A stretch of DNA of 64,000 nt, from assembly GCA_934309145.1 (NCBI GenBank), contig CAKRCW010000009.1, forward strand, positions 41,815-105,814. Direction: 5' to 3'. Position 1 is the first letter of the stretch. Every line of letters begins with the position of its first letter. The translations under genes and the position numbers were made by a program. This document shows, one piece after another, positions 26,793-36,256 of this stretch. Source of the DNA: an uncultured Lachnospiraceae bacterium. GTDB taxonomy: Bacteria > Bacillota > Clostridia > Lachnospirales > Lachnospiraceae. The notes below the pieces were generated by a model. It saw only the letters and a program-made list of their open reading frames with translations. It had not been told where the DNA came from and ran no database searches.

Positions 26793-28106
26793 ATGAAAAA
26801 GAAATTTGCAGTTTTAGGATTAGCTGCAACAATGATGATGTCATTGTTTGCAGGTTGTGGAGGAAAGGAAGCTTCATCTGATACGGGTTCAGTATATTAC
26901 TTGAATTTTAAGCCGGAAGCAGATGCCCAGTGGCAGGAGCTTGCCAAGATTTACGAAGAAGAGACTGGTGTAAAGGTAACAGTTGTTACAGCAGCATCTG
27001 GTCAGTATGAGACAACTCTTAAGAGTGAGATGGGTAAATCAGAAGCACCTACATTGTTCCAGGTAAATGGCCCAGTTGGTCTTGCATCTTGGAAAGATTA
27101 CTGTGCTGATTTGTCTGACACAGAAATTTATAAGCAGCTTACTTCAGAGGATTTCGCTTTGAAGGATGGCGACAAGGTAGCAGGTATAGGATATGTTATT
27201 GAGTCTTATGGTATTATCTGCAATAAGAAGCTCCTTGCTGAGGCAGGTTATTCAATAGACGACATCAATAATTTTGCAGATTTGAAGAAAGTAGCAGAAG
27301 ATATTACAGCAAGACGTGACGAGCTTGGATTTGACGCATTTACATCAGCAGGTATGGATGGCTCATCAGACTGGAGATTTAAAACTCACCTTGCAAATAT
27401 TCCTGTATACTATGAGTATCAGGCAGACGGAATTAACAACACAAATGCAATTAAGGGCACATACTTAGATAACTATCGTCAGATTTGGGATTTGTACATT
27501 AACAACTCAACAACAGATCCAAAGCAGCTCAGTGTTAAGACTGGTGATGATGCAGTTGCTGAGTTTGTATCAGAAAAAGCAGTTTTTTATCAGAATGGTA
27601 CATGGGCATACTCAGATATAAGCTCAATCGGAGATGAGAACCTCGGAATGATTCCAATTTATATTGGAGTAGACGGAGAAGAGAATCAGGGACTTTGTAC
27701 AGGTACAGAGAACTACTGGTGTGTAAATGGTAAGGCTTCCGAAGCAGATATTAAGGCAACAGAAGATTTTATGGCATGGGTTGCAACAGATGATACAGCA
27801 CTTAAGGCAGTATGTGGTTCACAGGGAGCAATGCCTTCAGGAGCAGACGGAATGGGATTTGTTACACCATTCAAGAAGAACCTTGAGTCAGATAACCTTC
27901 TTGTAAATATTGCCAATCAGTATGTTGCAGATGGTAAGACACCTGTAAGCTGGAACTTTACAACAATGCCTTCTGAAACATGGAAGAACGAAGTTGGTTC
28001 AGCTCTTACAGTATATGCTTCAGATCAGACAGATGCGAATTGGGAGCTTGTAGAGAAAGCATTCGTTGAAGGTTGGGCTACAGAGAGCCAGGCAGCAGGA
28101 AACTAA
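26793..28106 (+). CDS. Sugar ABC transporter substrate-binding lipoprotein
   Basis: A 437-residue extracellular lipoprotein. The signal peptide has a lipobox LFAGC (Cys23), followed by a family-1 solute-binding fold. Its neighbours (phosphorylase, glucanotransferase, MalFG-type permeases) suggest maltodextrin binding. AGGAGG precedes ATG 26793; the frame extends upstream to the operator, but without a suitable ribosome site. A hairpin downstream separates it from the permeases, as is usual for highly expressed binding proteins. Confidence 0.9.
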   Translation: MKKKFAVLGLAATMMMSLFAGCGGKEASSDTGSVYYLNFKPEADAQWQELAKIYEEETGVKVTVVTAASGQYETTLKSEMGKSEAPTLFQVNGPVGLASWKDYCADLSDTEIYKQLTSEDFALKDGDKVAGIGYVIESYGIICNKKLLAEAGYSIDDINNFADLKKVAEDITARRDELGFDAFTSAGMDGSSDWRFKTHLANIPVYYEYQADGINNTNAIKGTYLDNYRQIWDLYINNSTTDPKQLSVKTGDDAVAEFVSEKAVFYQNGTWAYSDISSIGDENLGMIPIYIGVDGEENQGLCTGTENYWCVNGKASEADIKATEDFMAWVATDDTALKAVCGSQGAMPSGADGMGFVTPFKKNLESDNLLVNIANQYVADGKTPVSWNFTTMPSETWKNEVGSALTVYASDQTDANWELVEKAFVEGWATESQAAGN

Positions 28107-28138
28107 GATTAATAAGCCTGATAAAAGAACCTGCAATT

Positions 28139-28169
28139 AAAAAGGGAGGAGGCTTATCCTCCCTTTTTT
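28139..28169 (+). terminator. Intra-operon hairpin between binding protein and permeases
   Basis: AAAGGGAGGA (28141-28150) pairs perfectly with TCCTCCCTTT (28157-28166), followed by more T. It sits inside the operon and probably gives partial termination, leaving excess binding protein over permeases. Confidence 0.85.
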
Positions 28170-28204
28170 AGAAGGTAGATGTTCAAGGGCGTAGGAGGTA
28201 TAAG

Positions 28205-29047
28205 ATGGAAAAGGCAGTAAAAAAATATTGGCCAGTATTCGTGTTACCGACTATTGCTGCATTTTTGATAGGATTTATTATTCCTTTTATTGAAGGTATT
28301 TACTTGTCTTTCTGTAATTTTACAACAATCAAAGATGCAAAATTTGTCGGAATACAAAACTATATAGAAGCATTTAAGGATTCAAATTTTCTCGGATCCT
28401 TCAAATTCACTACTTTATTTGCGGTCGTATCGCTTGTGTTAATCAATGTACTTGCATTTTTGATTGCTCTTGCATTGACACAGAATATTAAAGGAAAGAA
28501 TATTTTCCGTACAGTGTTTTTTATGCCAAACCTGATAGGTGGTATTGTATTGGGTTATGTATGGCAGTTGATTTTTGATGGTATTTTTGTGAAATTTGAT
28601 ACTGCACTGAAATTGAACGAAACATTAGGTTTCTGGGGACTGGTTATTCTGGTAAGCTGGCAGCAGGTTGGATATATGATGATTGTATACATCGCTGGAC
28701 TTCAGGCAATTCCAGGAGATATTCAGGAAGCTGCTATGATCGACGGAGCAAACAGATTCCAGAGATTGTTTAAAATTACAATCCCAAACATGATGCCATC
28801 GATTACAATTTGTACATTCCTGACAATTACGAATTCATTCAAGTTATTCGATCAGAACCTTGCTCTTACCGGTGGTGAGCCACTTCATAAGACAGAGATG
28901 TTAGCTTTGAATATTTATACTACATTCTATGGTCGTGTTGGCTATGAAGGTGTTGGACAGGCAAAAGCGGTTGTATTCTTTATAATTGTTGTAGCCATTG
29001 GATTATTGCAGTTAAAGTTGACAAGAGATAAGGAGGTGCAGCAGTAA
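28205..29047 (+). CDS. Sugar ABC transporter permease, MalF type
   Basis: A 280-residue membrane protein with six helices. The EAA loop is present as EAAMIDGANRFQRLFKITIP near residues 179-198, the contact point for the ATPase. Length is typical of short MalF-like permeases. GGAGG precedes the start. Its TAA overlaps the next ATG (TAATG), so both permeases are made in equal amounts. Confidence 0.92.
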   Translation: MEKAVKKYWPVFVLPTIAAFLIGFIIPFIEGIYLSFCNFTTIKDAKFVGIQNYIEAFKDSNFLGSFKFTTLFAVVSLVLINVLAFLIALALTQNIKGKNIFRTVFFMPNLIGGIVLGYVWQLIFDGIFVKFDTALKLNETLGFWGLVILVSWQQVGYMMIVYIAGLQAIPGDIQEAAMIDGANRFQRLFKITIPNMMPSITICTFLTITNSFKLFDQNLALTGGEPLHKTEMLALNIYTTFYGRVGYEGVGQAKAVVFFIIVVAIGLLQLKLTRDKEVQQ

Positions 29048-29880
29048 TGAAAAAGAAATTGATGGGAATATTTGCAACATTATTTTTTACACTCATTTCG
29101 ATTGTGTTTGTTGCTCCGATCTTTATAGTATTAATCAATTCAATGAAGTCAAAGACATTCATTAATCTTGAGACATTTAAGCTGCCTACAGATGAAAGTT
29201 ATGTAGGTTTTGAAAACTATAAAACAGCAATTACTCAATATGATTTCCTTAAAGCTGTAGGTTGGACATTATTTATTACAGTACTATCAGTTGCAGTTAT
29301 TTTGATATGCTGTTCAATGACAGCTTGGTATATTACTCGCGTTAAGAATATTTGCACAAAATTAATATACCTCTTATGTGTGTTTTCTATGGTTATACCG
29401 TTCCAGATGGTTATGTTTACGCTTTCTGGAACGGCAGACTCCCTCCATTTGAACACACCTTGGGGAATAGTAATAGTTTATCTTGGTTTTGGTGCGGGAC
29501 TTGCGGTATTTATGTTCACGGGATTCGTAAAGTCAATTCCAGTAGAGGTTGAGGAGGCCGCAATGATTGATGGCTGCTCTCCAATCAGGACATTTTTCTG
29601 TGTAGTAGTTCCAATGATGAAGCCTACATTCATTTCTGTAGGTATTCTTGAGGCTATGTGGATTTGGAATGACTTCCTTCTTCCATACCTTGTACTTGAT
29701 ATTAAGGAATTCAAGACAATTTCGATTGTTATCCAGTATATGAAGGGAAGCTATGGTCGTGTTGATATGGGCGCAATAATGGCATGTCTGATTATGGCAA
29801 TTATACCGGTTGTTGTATTCTACTTATGTGCTCAAAAATATATTGTCAAAGGGGTTGCGGCTGGTGCTGTTAAGGGTTAA
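29047..29880 (+). CDS. Sugar ABC transporter permease, MalG type
   Basis: A 277-residue partner permease with six helices and the EAA loop EEAAMIDGCSPIRTFFCVVV. It overlaps the previous gene by one base. No ATPase gene follows, so the complex must borrow one; the MsmX/UgpC-type protein at 40252 is the nearest candidate. Confidence 0.92.
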   Translation: MKKKLMGIFATLFFTLISIVFVAPIFIVLINSMKSKTFINLETFKLPTDESYVGFENYKTAITQYDFLKAVGWTLFITVLSVAVILICCSMTAWYITRVKNICTKLIYLLCVFSMVIPFQMVMFTLSGTADSLHLNTPWGIVIVYLGFGAGLAVFMFTGFVKSIPVEVEEAAMIDGCSPIRTFFCVVVPMMKPTFISVGILEAMWIWNDFLLPYLVLDIKEFKTISIVIQYMKGSYGRVDMGAIMACLIMAIIPVVVFYLCAQKYIVKGVAAGAVKG

Positions 29881-29912
29881 TATATAATCACATTTTTAAT
29901 AGGAGCGATTAT

Positions 29913-30917
29913 ATGACAATCAAAGATATAGCTAAATTATCTGGATACGGTATAGGTACCGTATCCAGAGTGATAAATAAACAACCTGGTGTAAGTGATA
30001 AAGCACGGGAAAAGATATTAAAAATTATCGAAGACAGCAATTTTGAACCAAATGGAAATGCCAGAAAGCTGAAACGATGTGGCGGAAATACGGTTACAAT
30101 CATCATGAAGGGACGGCACAATAGTTTCTTTATGGAGATTCTTGACAGGATTACAATTTTGTTGTCAGAGCTTGAAGAGGTTGTGTCCTGCCAGATTATC
30201 GATGAAGATGGAGATGAGGTTGCAGAGGCATTAAAATTCGTTCGTGACAAGACGTCAAAAGCGATTATTTTTCTTGGTGCTAACTTAGCTCTTTTTGATG
30301 ATCGTATGAAGGAAATTAACATACCTTGTGTTGTTGCAACTACAAGTGCAAGGGAGTTATCGTTCAATAATGTTTCTTCTGTATGTGTAGATGATGAGAC
30401 TGCAACAATGGAACTTGTGCAGTATTTAATAGGCTATGGACACAAAGATATTGTCATAATGGGTGGCGAGATTTCAGATAAACAGATCAGTTTCTCGCGT
30501 TACCTTGGATGTAAAAAGGGCTTTGAAAAAAGTGGTTTGGAATTTAATCCGGATAAGAATTATATGGCTTGCCGATATACATATGATGCAGGCTATGAGA
30601 CAACAAAAAAGTTACTTGAAAAAAATATAAATGTGACAGCAATTGTTGGTCTATCAGACACAATAGCGGTTGGCGCAATTCGAGCAATAGAAGATGCCGG
30701 GAAAAAAGTACCGGATGATATATCGGTGGTAGGCTTTGATGGTACAGTAATATCGAGATTTTACACACCGAGAATTACAACAATGGGTCAGGACATAAAC
30801 AGCATTGCGAAGCGGAGTGTGGAACTTTTGATGAAGCATTTACATTATACATTGAAGTGTGAACATGATTATGCCCCGCATAGTTTGATTGAGGGCGAAA
30901 GCGTTCGCAGAGTATAA
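29913..30917 (+). CDS. LacI-family transcriptional regulator
   Basis: A 334-residue repressor with an N-terminal helix-turn-helix (TIKDIAKLSGYGIGTVSRVI) and hinge (residues 1-58), then a periplasmic-binding-like sugar sensor. It is the last gene but one of the maltodextrin operon and likely binds the AAACGTT-centred sites before glgP and the binding-protein gene. AGGAG lies eight bases before the start. A perfect 12-bp inverted repeat lies inside its helix-turn-helix codons. Confidence 0.93.
   Translation: MTIKDIAKLSGYGIGTVSRVINKQPGVSDKAREKILKIIEDSNFEPNGNARKLKRCGGNTVTIIMKGRHNSFFMEILDRITILLSELEEVVSCQIIDEDGDEVAEALKFVRDKTSKAIIFLGANLALFDDRMKEINIPCVVATTSARELSFNNVSSVCVDDETATMELVQYLIGYGHKDIVIMGGEISDKQISFSRYLGCKKGFEKSGLEFNPDKNYMACRYTYDAGYETTKKLLEKNINVTAIVGLSDTIAVGAIRAIEDAGKKVPDDISVVGFDGTVISRFYTPRITTMGQDINSIAKRSVELLMKHLHYTLKCEHDYAPHSLIEGESVRRV
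29941..29968. repeat. Perfect 12-bp hairpin within the LacI-family gene
   Basis: CTGGATACGGTA (29941-29952) pairs with TACCGTATCCAG (29957-29968) across TAGG. It lies at codons 10-19 of the regulator. It could slow translation or act as an internal operator; coincidence from codon use is possible. Confidence 0.6.
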
Positions 30918-30949
30918 ATGTTTTGCCTTGACGTATATGGAGGACATAT

Positions 30950-32446
30950 ATGGATAAAACAGCAGGAATACTGTTCGCAATTTCCAGTTTGCCGTCAAAG
31001 TATGGAATTGGCTGCTTTTCCAAGGAAGCATATAAATTTGTAGATTGGTTAGTAGAAGCAGGTCAGACTTTTTGGCAGATTTTACCGGTGGGACCTACAG
31101 GATATGGAGATTCACCATACCAGTCATTTTCCACGTTTGCCGGAAATCCGTACTTCATAGATTTGGAAACATTAATTAGCGAAGGGTTATTGACAAGAGA
31201 AGAATGTGATAGTGTTGATTTTGGGACAGACAAGCAGGCTGTTGACTACGAAAAACAATACAATGGTCGATATGTATTGCTTCGTAAGGCCTGTGAGAGA
31301 AGTGGGCATAAGAACAGTTCAGAATATAAGGCATTTTTAAATAAGAATAAAGCATGGGTGTATGACTATTGTTTATATATGGCTGTGAAAAATCATTTTG
31401 GTGGAATGAACTGGACCGAGTGGCCAGAGGCAATTCATAGCCGTACAGAAGAAGGTTTATGTGAATATAAAGATAAACTGGCAGAAGAAATAGATTTTCA
31501 GTTGTTTATGCAATTCCAGTTTTTCAATCAGTGGTATAAGCTCAGAGCTTATGCAAATAAAAAAGGAATTAAAATTATTGGTGATATTCCAATTTATGTA
31601 TCATTAGATAGTGCAGATGCATGGTCACATCCTGAATTGTTCCAGTTGGATGAACAATGTACACCAAAGGCAGTTGCGGGATGCCCTCCAGATGGATTTT
31701 CTGCTGAAGGACAGCTTTGGGGAAATCCTCTTTATGATTGGGATTACCACAAAAAGACAGAGTATGCATGGTGGATTGAACGTCTTTCATTTTGCTTTGA
31801 GCTATATGATATTGTACGTATTGACCATTTCCGGGGATTTGATGAATACTATTCTATTCCGTATGGAGAAAAGACTGCGGTAAATGGTCGTTGGGAAAAA
31901 GGTCCGGGAATGGATTTGTTTAGCACAATCGAGAAAAAGATTGGCAAGCAATCCGTGATTGCGGAAGACCTTGGATATATAACGGATTCAGTCCGTAAGC
32001 TTGTTGTAGATAGTGGGTTCTTGGGGACGAAGGTGTTGGAATTTGCATTTGATACAAGAGATACGGGTTCAGCGAGGGAGTATTTACCTCATAATTATAT
32101 TGAAAATTGTGTAGCTTATACAGGTACGCATGACAATGAGACGTTGGTTGGCTGGTGGCAGGAGGTCGATAGCGAAGGTAGAAAAAAGGCAAGGGACTAT
32201 CTTTGTGATTACTATACACCGGCAGATAAAATCTATATTCCACTCATTGGTGTAATCATGCGAAGCAATGCAAAAACTTGTATCGTTCCAATTCAGGATT
32301 ATCTAGGCTTGGATAACAAGTCTAGAATGAATACACCATCATCAGTTGGCTGTAATTGGAGATGGCGTATAGATGGCAAAGAGTTGAATGAAACTTTAGC
32401 CAAGGAGATAAGAGAAATTACGGTTCGTTATGGACGTGGTAACTAA
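30950..32446 (+). CDS. malQ: 4-alpha-glucanotransferase (amylomaltase)
   Basis: A 498-residue GH77 enzyme that transfers malto-oligosaccharide units and releases glucose. Catalytic regions are visible: RIDHFRGFDEYY with the nucleophile Asp, IAEDLG with the acid/base Glu, and GTHDNETLVGWW with the stabilising Asp. GGAGG precedes ATG 30950. Together with glgP it degrades imported maltodextrins to glucose and glucose-1-phosphate. Confidence 0.96.
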   Translation: MDKTAGILFAISSLPSKYGIGCFSKEAYKFVDWLVEAGQTFWQILPVGPTGYGDSPYQSFSTFAGNPYFIDLETLISEGLLTREECDSVDFGTDKQAVDYEKQYNGRYVLLRKACERSGHKNSSEYKAFLNKNKAWVYDYCLYMAVKNHFGGMNWTEWPEAIHSRTEEGLCEYKDKLAEEIDFQLFMQFQFFNQWYKLRAYANKKGIKIIGDIPIYVSLDSADAWSHPELFQLDEQCTPKAVAGCPPDGFSAEGQLWGNPLYDWDYHKKTEYAWWIERLSFCFELYDIVRIDHFRGFDEYYSIPYGEKTAVNGRWEKGPGMDLFSTIEKKIGKQSVIAEDLGYITDSVRKLVVDSGFLGTKVLEFAFDTRDTGSAREYLPHNYIENCVAYTGTHDNETLVGWWQEVDSEGRKKARDYLCDYYTPADKIYIPLIGVIMRSNAKTCIVPIQDYLGLDNKSRMNTPSSVGCNWRWRIDGKELNETLAKEIREITVRYGRGN

Positions 32447-32467
32447 TTAATATTTGACAATTTTTCT

Positions 32468-32507
32468 AATGTGCCCCAGGTTTATGTTACCAGGGGCGCA
32501 TTTTTCA
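32468..32507 (+). terminator. Terminator of the maltodextrin operon
   Basis: TGTGCCCCAGG and CCAGGGGCGCA form an imperfect GC-rich hairpin around 32471-32500, followed by TTTTT. Confidence 0.8.
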
Positions 32508-32540
32508 TAATTTGATTATTTTATAAAATGGGGTGATTTG

Positions 32541-34403
32541 ATGAAGAAGATTGCGTTACTTGCAGATGGATGGAAGAGATTGATTACATATGCGTGGGTA
32601 CGAGGAATTAATACGTTCAACGAAAATCGTTCTGAACCAATTGAAATATGCCATTATAATTGTATGGGTAATTGGAGTGATGATTCTGTATTTAATCAGG
32701 GAGAATATAATATCTTCGATCTGCCTGAATTAGCTCAGTATGATGGGATTATTATTGATATAAATACTATGAAGGACATGGTGCAACGTCATCATTTGAT
32801 TGAACTTGTGAAGAAAAGTGGTGTGCCGGCAATCAGCCTTGGAAGTTCTGTTGAAGATTTATATTATGTTGGAATTGATAATAAACGTGCAATCCGTCAG
32901 ATGATGATACATTTGAAAAATGAGCATAATTGCCAGTCATTTTGTTTTGTCGGAGGTCCGAAAAATAGCAGCGAAAACGAGAAGCGTGCAGAGGCATTTA
33001 AAGAATGTATTAGAGAATGGAATTTGGATGATAGTATAAACACAGTTTCGTATGGAACTTTTGATATGAATAGCGGAAATGAATATTTTCGTAAGTATAT
33101 AGAGGATGGGCGGTCGCTGCCTGATGCATTTATTTGTGCAAATGATAATATTGCGGCTGGGTTAATAGATGAGGCACAAAAAAATGGTTATTCCATCCCA
33201 CGCGATTTTGCAGTAACGGGATTTGATAACCTAGATAAGGCAATTTGTTTTAATCCCCAGATTACTACGGTATCACATAAACGCGAAACGTTAGCCAAAC
33301 GTTGCATGGAGATTTTCGATAAAATATGGAAAGGCGAATCGGTCGAACAGTGCCACTATATTGAGCCAGAGATTTCCTATACGGAAAGCTGTGGTTGTCC
33401 ATTTTTAATGTCAATTGATTATCGTGAGGTTGCGAGAAGAAATATCATAGAAAATGAAAACAGACGATTATTTGAGGAAAAGCGGGTTGGACTAGAGTCA
33501 AGACTTTCGAGTGCAAGAGATTTTGAAGAGATTTTCCGGGAAGCGGGAGAATATTTTAAGCAGCTTGAATGTGATGGAATAACGTTGGTTGTCGACGAGC
33601 GTCTTTTGTCATTAGGTGATGAACGTGATTTTCCAGTCAGGGGATATGAACGCAGAAGACTCAAGGTTGTATATAGTGATGAGGTTAAGCAGCCTGGTGA
33701 ATATGAAACCTTTGATTCTTATTGGGAAAGAATAGAAAGTAAGCCTAATAACGATGTATGGATGTTTACACCATTTCATTATCGTGATCGTTCAATAGGA
33801 TTCAGTATCTTAAAAAATGGAAAGTTTTTATATGATAATCCATATTTTTATGATATTCAAAGTCTGCTTAATCGTGTGATTTGGGAGATGTATCAAAGGC
33901 GATGTTATATAGAAGCAAATCGTAAATTGGATTTCCTGTATAAACGAGATGCATTAACAGGTACATATAATCGAATTGCTTATTTTGAGATGGCAGAAAC
34001 AATTTCCAGAAATTGCCGGATTTTAAATCAGGATTGCGTGGTAGCGTTCTTTGATTGTGATAATTTCAAAACAATTAATGATGAGCAGGGGCATGATAAG
34101 GGTGATGAAATTCTTAAAAAGATAGGAAATATTCTGTCAGATACATGCTGCAGGAAAGGCGGTGCGTTCCGTTTTGGCGGCGATGAATTTGTTGTCCTTT
34201 ATCCGCTTGAGAATGGTGAGACCGCGGATGGAATAATTAATTACCTGAATAAACGTTTTGATGATGAAGGAATTCAGGTAAGTATTGGTACTTGTATTAT
34301 GGCTGCAAATACGCCAGACAAACAGAAAAGCCTGCAGGATTATCTTAATATGGCAGATCAGTCTATGTATGAAAACAAAAGAAAAAAGAGGGCAATTTCC
34401 TGA
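32541..34403 (+). CDS. Diguanylate cyclase with LacI-type sugar-binding sensor
   Basis: A 620-residue soluble protein. Residues 1-290 are a periplasmic-binding-protein-like domain of the LacI/XylR sensor type (ICANDNIAAGLIDEAQKNGY, AVTGFDNLDKAICFNPQITT) without the usual helix-turn-helix. A helical linker and an unassigned middle region (about 310-455) follow, then a GGDEF domain (about 460-620). The active site GGDEF is at 546-550 and FFDCDNFKTIND carries the metal-binding Asp. The inhibitory RxxD site is absent (RKGG there). There is no signal peptide or membrane helix, so it should sense a cytosolic sugar and make c-di-GMP. ATG 32541 has GGGGTGA upstream. Confidence 0.88.
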   Translation: MKKIALLADGWKRLITYAWVRGINTFNENRSEPIEICHYNCMGNWSDDSVFNQGEYNIFDLPELAQYDGIIIDINTMKDMVQRHHLIELVKKSGVPAISLGSSVEDLYYVGIDNKRAIRQMMIHLKNEHNCQSFCFVGGPKNSSENEKRAEAFKECIREWNLDDSINTVSYGTFDMNSGNEYFRKYIEDGRSLPDAFICANDNIAAGLIDEAQKNGYSIPRDFAVTGFDNLDKAICFNPQITTVSHKRETLAKRCMEIFDKIWKGESVEQCHYIEPEISYTESCGCPFLMSIDYREVARRNIIENENRRLFEEKRVGLESRLSSARDFEEIFREAGEYFKQLECDGITLVVDERLLSLGDERDFPVRGYERRRLKVVYSDEVKQPGEYETFDSYWERIESKPNNDVWMFTPFHYRDRSIGFSILKNGKFLYDNPYFYDIQSLLNRVIWEMYQRRCYIEANRKLDFLYKRDALTGTYNRIAYFEMAETISRNCRILNQDCVVAFFDCDNFKTINDEQGHDKGDEILKKIGNILSDTCCRKGGAFRFGGDEFVVLYPLENGETADGIINYLNKRFDDEGIQVSIGTCIMAANTPDKQKSLQDYLNMADQSMYENKRKKRAIS

Positions 34404-34423
34404 TTAGGACGTATCTTTTCATA

Positions 34424-34458
34424 TGACAAAATGTAAAATAAACTTGACAAAATGTAAA
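34424..34458 (+). promoter_or_regulatory. Two identical 14-bp operators 21 bp apart
   Basis: TGACAAAATGTAAA occurs at 34424-34437 and 34445-34458. The second copy overlaps the -35 box TTGACA (34444-34449); TATTCT at 34467-34472 is the -10. Spacing of two helical turns suggests cooperative repressor binding, probably by the XRE protein of this operon. Confidence 0.65.
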
Positions 34459-34505
34459 GCAAATGTTATTCTCTATTTAAATAATAGGTGAGGAGGTTTG
34501 CTCGT

Positions 34506-35072
34506 ATGAATGTGAGTTATATACTTGGCTTTGTGTTTGGTATTGCCGGTGGCATTTTGTTAGTGTATTTAAGTGGCAAGCTAATAAAAAAGAGGTTCGG
34601 CGGCAAATGTGAGACAATCGGTAAGAAGGATAAGGATATCTATGATGAACGTCAGTTGCTTGTAAGACGTAAGGCGAGTAATATAGGATATATGATACTT
34701 GCTGTTTATGTATTCTTAGTTGGAATGGCTGATGACATGTTCAAGTGGCATGTGCTGATGTCGTTTTCGGGTTTGTGGCTTGGTATATGTATATCACTTG
34801 GAGCATATGTTATACTTTGCATAGCAGGTGATGCTTATATAGCACTTAGTGAGAATAAGAAGGAAAAAATAATGGTAATTGCAGTCGCTGCGCTAGGTAA
34901 TATTTTCCCTACATATGCTGCAATTAAGGATGGAAGAGAACTTATAGAGGCTGGAAGACTTGGAATAAGATGTGTGAATATTATATGTATGGTGTTTATT
35001 ATTGCAATTATAATAGCATTTGCAATTAAGGACATATGTGATAAGAAGCTAAAGGATTCGGATGAAGAATAG
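34506..35072 (+). CDS. Membrane protein of an XRE/ABC operon
   Basis: A 188-residue protein with five hydrophobic segments (first at about residues 5-25, others between 60 and 175) and a basic cytoplasmic loop containing KDKDIYDERQLLVRRKASNIGY. I do not recognise a named function; related DUF proteins are common next to small XRE regulators and ABC-2 exporters. AGGAGG at 34491-34496 supports ATG 34506. It is followed nine bases later by the XRE gene. Confidence 0.75.
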   Translation: MNVSYILGFVFGIAGGILLVYLSGKLIKKRFGGKCETIGKKDKDIYDERQLLVRRKASNIGYMILAVYVFLVGMADDMFKWHVLMSFSGLWLGICISLGAYVILCIAGDAYIALSENKKEKIMVIAVAALGNIFPTYAAIKDGRELIEAGRLGIRCVNIICMVFIIAIIIAFAIKDICDKKLKDSDEE

Positions 35073-35081
35073 GAGTTTGGT

Positions 35082-35279
35082 ATGGGTAAGAATCTTCGTT
35101 TGAAATCAGCCAGAGCAGCTCTTGACATGTCACAGCAGGAGTTGGCACAGAAGGTAGGAGTTTCAAGGCAGACTATAAATGCTATTGAAAAGGGTGACTA
35201 TAACCCGTCTATTAATCTGTGCATTTCGATATGTAAGGAGTGTGGCAAGACGCTGGATGATTTGTTCTGGCAGGAATAA
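35082..35279 (+). CDS. Small XRE-family regulator
   Basis: A 65-residue protein that is just a helix-turn-helix: ARAALDMSQQELAQKVGVSR and QTINAIEKGDYNPSINLCI. It belongs to the YgzD/YozG-like group that controls adjacent membrane-protein and transporter genes. It probably binds the paired 14-bp sites upstream of this operon. Confidence 0.92.
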   Translation: MGKNLRLKSARAALDMSQQELAQKVGVSRQTINAIEKGDYNPSINLCISICKECGKTLDDLFWQE

Positions 35280-35305
35280 AATATATAAGAATAATAAGGG
35301 GGAAA

Positions 35306-36253
35306 ATGATTATGAAACTTGAGCTCAGTGATATAAAGAAAAGCTTCGATGGAAAAGAGATACTTCATGGAATAAGCTTTTCTGTAGAGGGCGGAAGAGC
35401 ACTCGGATTGCTTGGAAGAAATGGTGCAGGTAAAACTACAACCATAAGAATAATAATGGATGTATTTCATGCTAATTCGGGCGAAATAACATTGGACGGA
35501 GAGAAATTCGTACCTGATGGAAGTCAGGTTGGATATCTTCCAGAGGAGAGAGGATTATATCCTAAGAAGATTGTTAAGGAGCAGATGGTTTATCTTGCGA
35601 TGCTCAGGGGCATGAATAAGAAGCAGGCACTCAAGAGTACAGAAAAATGGTTAGATAAGCTTCAGGTGTCAGAATATACGGACAGAAAGCTTGATACCTT
35701 ATCAAAGGGTAACCAGCAGAAGGTTCAGCTTGCAGCAACCTTGGTTGGCGAGCCTGATATTGTAATACTTGATGAGCCCTTCAGCGGACTTGATCCGGTC
35801 AATTCACAGATACTTAAGGATGTAATAACAGAGCTTATAAATGAGGGAAGAATAGTCATATTCTCCAGCCACCAGATGAGCTATGTTGAGGAGTTCTGTG
35901 AGGATATAGTTATTATCAATCATGGAGAGGTTGTATTGTCCGGAAATCTTGATGAGATAAAGACGGAGTATGGAGCTGGAAGAAAGGTGCTTGCGGCAGC
36001 TAATAAGGAGCTAAGTGAGCTTGCAGACATTTGCAGTAATAAGTTTGGTGCTTATGTCCAGGTGCTTGGTGTTAATAAGCACGAGGTTATTCTTAACATG
36101 GCTGAGAATACGGATACATGGGATTTCCTTGAGAAGCTTAGGCAGGAGAATATAGAGATAAAGACCTTTGGCGATTACGAGCCTTCGCTTAATGATATAT
36201 TTGTGGAGAGAGTTGGAGAAGAGGAAGATTTTTTCGATAAGGGGGAAAAGTAG
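35306..36253 (+). CDS. ABC transporter ATPase (ABC-2 exporter type)
   Basis: A 315-residue ATPase with Walker A GRNGAGKTT, signature LSKGNQQKV, Walker B IVILDEPFSGLDPVN and switch His in FSSHQ. The C-terminal extension resembles NatA/YhaQ-type proteins, linked to sodium or drug export. Two near ATGs (35306, 35312) follow GGGGGAAA. The permease gene starts three bases after its stop. Confidence 0.92.
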   Translation: MIMKLELSDIKKSFDGKEILHGISFSVEGGRALGLLGRNGAGKTTTIRIIMDVFHANSGEITLDGEKFVPDGSQVGYLPEERGLYPKKIVKEQMVYLAMLRGMNKKQALKSTEKWLDKLQVSEYTDRKLDTLSKGNQQKVQLAATLVGEPDIVILDEPFSGLDPVNSQILKDVITELINEGRIVIFSSHQMSYVEEFCEDIVIINHGEVVLSGNLDEIKTEYGAGRKVLAAANKELSELADICSNKFGAYVQVLGVNKHEVILNMAENTDTWDFLEKLRQENIEIKTFGDYEPSLNDIFVERVGEEEDFFDKGEK

Positions 36254-36256
36254 GAT

